Positions 61,920 to 64,000 of a stretch of 64,000 nt of DNA are shown here, piece after piece (the first letter of the stretch is position 1; every line of letters starts with the position of its first letter). A program made the position numbers and the translations under genes. The stretch covers positions 1 to 64,000 of the forward strand of contig JAJPEN010000073.1 of NCBI GenBank assembly GCA_021166835.1, in the 5' to 3' direction. Under the pieces are notes generated by a model that had not been told where the DNA came from, did no database searches, and worked only from the letters and a program-made list of their open reading frames with translations. The DNA comes from Burkholderiaceae bacterium. Its GTDB lineage: Bacteria; Pseudomonadota; Gammaproteobacteria; Burkholderiales; Burkholderiaceae.

Positions 61920-62801
61920 TCAGCGCAGCAGCGACAGGACGTTCTGCGGCACCGCGTTGGCCTGCGAGAGCATCGCCATGCCGGCCTGCTGCAGGACCTG
62001 CGCTCGAGACAGGTTCGCGGTTTCGGAGGCGAAGTCGGTGTCCATGATGCGGCCGCGTGCGGCTGCCTGGTTCTCCACGTTCACCTGCAGGGTCGCGATG
62101 GCCGACTCGAAGCGGTTCTGCACGGCACCGTAGGTCGCGCGCTGCGAGTTGACGTAATCGAGCGTCTTGTCGATGTCGGCGATCGCGTTGCGGGCGGCCG
62201 TTGCTCCGGTCGTTCCGCTCCCGGCGATCGTCGACGTGGTCGTCACCGTCTTGAGAGCGACCTGCGCAGTTCCGAGGGTCGCGCCGCTCGTGCCGGCGCT
62301 GCCGCCGGTGAGGTTGGCGCCCGCGACTTCGATCTGATCCAGCGTCGACGTTCCGGCGCCTACCTGGAAGGTGAGCGACGCGCTTCCGGAGAACAGCGCG
62401 GTGCCGTTGAATTTCGTGCCCTGGAGCACCCGGTCGATTTCCTTCTGGAGCTCGCCGAACTCCTTGTTGAGGCTGGCGCGATCGTCGGAGCTGTTCGTCG
62501 CGTTGGCCGACTGCACGGCCAGTTCCCGCATGCGCTGGAGCATGTCGCCGACCTTGCCCAGCGCGCCTTCCGCGGTCTGTGCCAGGGAGATGCCGTCGTT
62601 GGCATTGCGGATCGCGACGTTCATTCCGCGCACCTGCGCGTTCATCCGCTCGGCGATCGCCAGGCCGGCCGCGTCGTCCTTCGCGCTGTTCACGCGCAGA
62701 CCGGACGACAGCCGCTGAATGGAAGTGGCCAACGCGTTCTGCGTGGTGCTCAGGTTCCGCTGCGCGTTGAGCGAGATGACGTTCGTGTTGATTTGAGCCA
62801 T
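61920..62801 (-). CDS. fliC: Flagellin FliC
   Basis: A 293-residue flagellin. The conserved D0/D1 N-terminus is MAQINTNVISLNAQRNLSTT, with RLSSGLRVNSAKDDAAGLAIAERM. The C-terminus has ASETANLSRAQVLQQAGMAMLSQANAVPQNVLSLLR. The central part is very short (about 160-205, Thr/Gly/Ser-rich), so the outer D2/D3 domains are nearly absent. Transcribed from a perfect sigma-28 promoter, with AGGAG before the ATG. Confidence 0.98.
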   Translation of the reverse strand: MAQINTNVISLNAQRNLSTTQNALATSIQRLSSGLRVNSAKDDAAGLAIAERMNAQVRGMNVAIRNANDGISLAQTAEGALGKVGDMLQRMRELAVQSANATNSSDDRASLNKEFGELQKEIDRVLQGTKFNGTALFSGSASLTFQVGAGTSTLDQIEVAGANLTGGSAGTSGATLGTAQVALKTVTTTSTIAGSGTTGATAARNAIADIDKTLDYVNSQRATYGAVQNRFESAIATLQVNVENQAAARGRIMDTDFASETANLSRAQVLQQAGMAMLSQANAVPQNVLSLLR

Positions 62802-62888
62802 TTGCCGAACTCCTGCCGTGATCGTGAAGTTTTCGTTCGGCGGGGTTGCGGCCTCGCCGGGATTGCGGGGATGTCCCCGGTCCCTGCG

Positions 62889-62915
62889 TTATCGGCGGTC
62901 CCGGCAGCGACTTTA
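62889..62915 (-). promoter_or_regulatory. Sigma-28 promoter of fliC
   Basis: On the - strand TAAA (62912-62915) and GCCGATAA (62889-62896) are separated by exactly 15 bases, a full match to the sigma-28 consensus, 88 bases before the fliC ATG. The rest of the 234-base gap (62802-63035) shows no other gene. Confidence 0.88.
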
Positions 62916-63035
62916 GAAACGGCGCAGGGGCCTTCAAGAAGCGGCTCGAAACCGCGCCTGTTCAGGCGACCACGGAGCCCCGACCCGGCGGATGATCGGC
63001 ACGACCGCACCGCTGCCCACTCTGGAGGAAAGGCC

Positions 63036-64000
63036 GTGTACGTGACGGAAGGTGACCGGCAACGGTTGTCCCTCATCGATCAGCTGCTGCGCGAACAGCG
63101 TCACGAAGAGCTCGAGCGCGTGGTCGGCGAGCTGTTCGATCACGGTTTGCTGAACACCGCATCGCTCGATGCGGCGCGCGCCTTGAATCTCGCGCCGACG
63201 GTAATCCTGCTCGCTACGCTGGGCGTGGAGAACCTGCCGGCTCCCGGCGACTGCGCAACCTGGCTGGAAACGTATCGATCACTCGGCAGGAAAGCCGAGA
63301 CCGAAGGCTTTCGCCGTCTTCCGCAAGGGCTGCCGATCAGGTGGGTCGTGCGCAATCTGATGGCCGACGGCGCCCCGGAGACCAGGTCGCTGAGTCGATG
63401 CAAGGGCAAGCCCCGCGCGTGGGTGTCGGCCTTCGAGCTCGCCGTCGATCAGCGCCGCTTCGATCTGGTGGAGCACCTGACCGCGCACCGGCTCGCGCAA
63501 AAAGCTTCCGCCGAGGAGTGGCTGCTCGTCGTTCGCATGCTGATGGAACGTCGTCCGCTGCTGGAGACGTATCGCGACACCGCGCCGCTGGCCCGGAGCA
63601 TCGAGCGCATCCGCAAGGGCCTGCCCGCCGTTCCCGCTACCGCGGTCGCCCGCAGCGCGCTCGCGGCCCACGCTGCGCAGTATTTCCTGCAGTCGGGAGA
63701 ATACGCGCAGGCCATCGTCGCAGGCGGGCTCGCGACGGCACCCTCCCACCGTTGGCTGCGGGCGGTTACGCTCGCGGAAGCTCACTGCCACGCCGGCGAC
63801 CTGCCGCGCTGCATCGAGTGGGCCGACGAGGCGCTGAGCGTGGCGGGGCTGGCGCATCAGCAGGAGGAGTTCAGGCAGGCGCGCGAAACGGCCGAACTGC
63901 GGAAACAGTTCAATCCGCCCTTCGATCCGGTCGCCGCCGCCCGGGCGCTGGTGGCGCTGCAGGAGACGCTCGAGCCCCGCGGTCACAAGGCGTTCCTGGT
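63036..64000 (+). CDS. Protein beside flagellin, 3' end outside the window; possible LicD-type transferase
   Basis: Translation from the GTG at 63036 (GGAGGAAAGG just upstream) stays open for 321 codons to the window edge. Residues 1-280 are helical and Leu/Ala/Arg-rich, probably TPR-like repeats (QYFLQSGEYAQAIVAGGLATA, LAEAHCHAGDLPRCIEWADEAL). The last visible stretch, FDPVAAARALVALQETLEPRGHKAFLV, resembles the lead-in to the SGTLLG motif of LicD-like nucleotidyltransferase-fold proteins, but the motif itself is cut off. Divergent from fliC, it could modify flagellin or a surface glycan. Coding status is firm; the family call is tentative. Confidence 0.75.
   Translation, partial: MYVTEGDRQRLSLIDQLLREQRHEELERVVGELFDHGLLNTASLDAARALNLAPTVILLATLGVENLPAPGDCATWLETYRSLGRKAETEGFRRLPQGLPIRWVVRNLMADGAPETRSLSRCKGKPRAWVSAFELAVDQRRFDLVEHLTAHRLAQKASAEEWLLVVRMLMERRPLLETYRDTAPLARSIERIRKGLPAVPATAVARSALAAHAAQYFLQSGEYAQAIVAGGLATAPSHRWLRAVTLAEAHCHAGDLPRCIEWADEALSVAGLAHQQEEFRQARETAELRKQFNPPFDPVAAARALVALQETLEPRGHKAFL

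Overview
The window reads as the chromosome of a high-GC, motile, metabolically versatile Gram-negative bacterium, most likely a betaproteobacterium of the Burkholderiales type. The grounds are high third-position GC throughout, Bug/TctC-type and TRAP-type binding proteins, several CaiB CoA-transferases, a proteobacterial CheR-CheD-CheB-CheY-CheA-CheW-MCP-CheY-CheZ set, and the flagellar order fliC-D-S-T / fliE / fliF-to-fliR. This is inference; no rRNA or other species marker is present.

Left edge (1-6.8 kb): the end of a tRNA-Arg(TCT) and a complete tRNA-His(GTG) are followed by a divergent catabolic locus. Leftward run a PaaK-type acyl-CoA ligase and a TetR regulator. Rightward run a two-subunit adenosylcobalamin-dependent acyl-CoA mutase, a MeaB-like GTPase and a periplasmic LivK-type binding protein. 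Two nearly identical 18-nt operators sit on the -35 elements of the two facing promoters. The large mutase subunit has lost or changed most family signature motifs around the active site, so its reaction is not predictable and may be undescribed. Gene order resembles the 2-hydroxyisobutyryl-CoA ligase/mutase systems.

6.8-11.8 kb: a 5'-truncated binding-protein remnant, a GGDEF diguanylate cyclase, and a divergent senA/senB-like pair (EgtB-type synthase and TIGR04348-type glycosyltransferase) predicted to make selenoneine.

11.8-21.2 kb: an IclR-controlled operon encoding a crotonase that lacks one catalytic Glu, a second B12 mutase (canonical methylmalonyl-CoA mutase residues) with its own small subunit, a class III CoA-transferase, a TRAP transporter, an MFS carrier and a DUF1993 protein. 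Together these suggest import, CoA activation, rearrangement and decarboxylation of a dicarboxylic acid.

21.3-31.5 kb: a GntR/UTRA regulator and an atypical SDR face an eight-gene operon across a near-perfect palindrome. The operon encodes a Bug receptor, CoA-transferase, enoyl-CoA hydratase, HMG-CoA-lyase-like enzyme, acyl-CoA dehydrogenase, MmgE/PrpD protein and TctB/TctA. It is a tripartite tricarboxylate transporter coupled to a CoA-dependent acid degradation route.

31.6-35.3 kb: three overlapping or abutting signalling genes (PAS histidine kinase, NarL-type regulator, REC-containing NarX-type kinase).

35.3-46.3 kb: chemotaxis operon behind a sigma-28 promoter, including an extra mini-CheZ-like protein, and ending with an HD-GYP c-di-GMP phosphodiesterase.

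46.3-63 kb: flagellar export, switch and basal-body genes fliR-Q-P-O-N-M-L-K-J-I-H-G-F (leftward), fliE (rightward), a RelE/XRE toxin-antitoxin insertion, then ycgR and fliT-S-D-C (leftward) with sigma-28 promoters. fliG is preceded by two tandem 9-codon open frames that duplicate its own start region.

Right edge: a rightward gene beside flagellin, cut by the window end. Its C-terminal visible part looks like the start of a LicD-type domain. No insertion sequence, integrase, CRISPR array or replication origin was recognised. No gene-free stretch exceeds about 250 bases.
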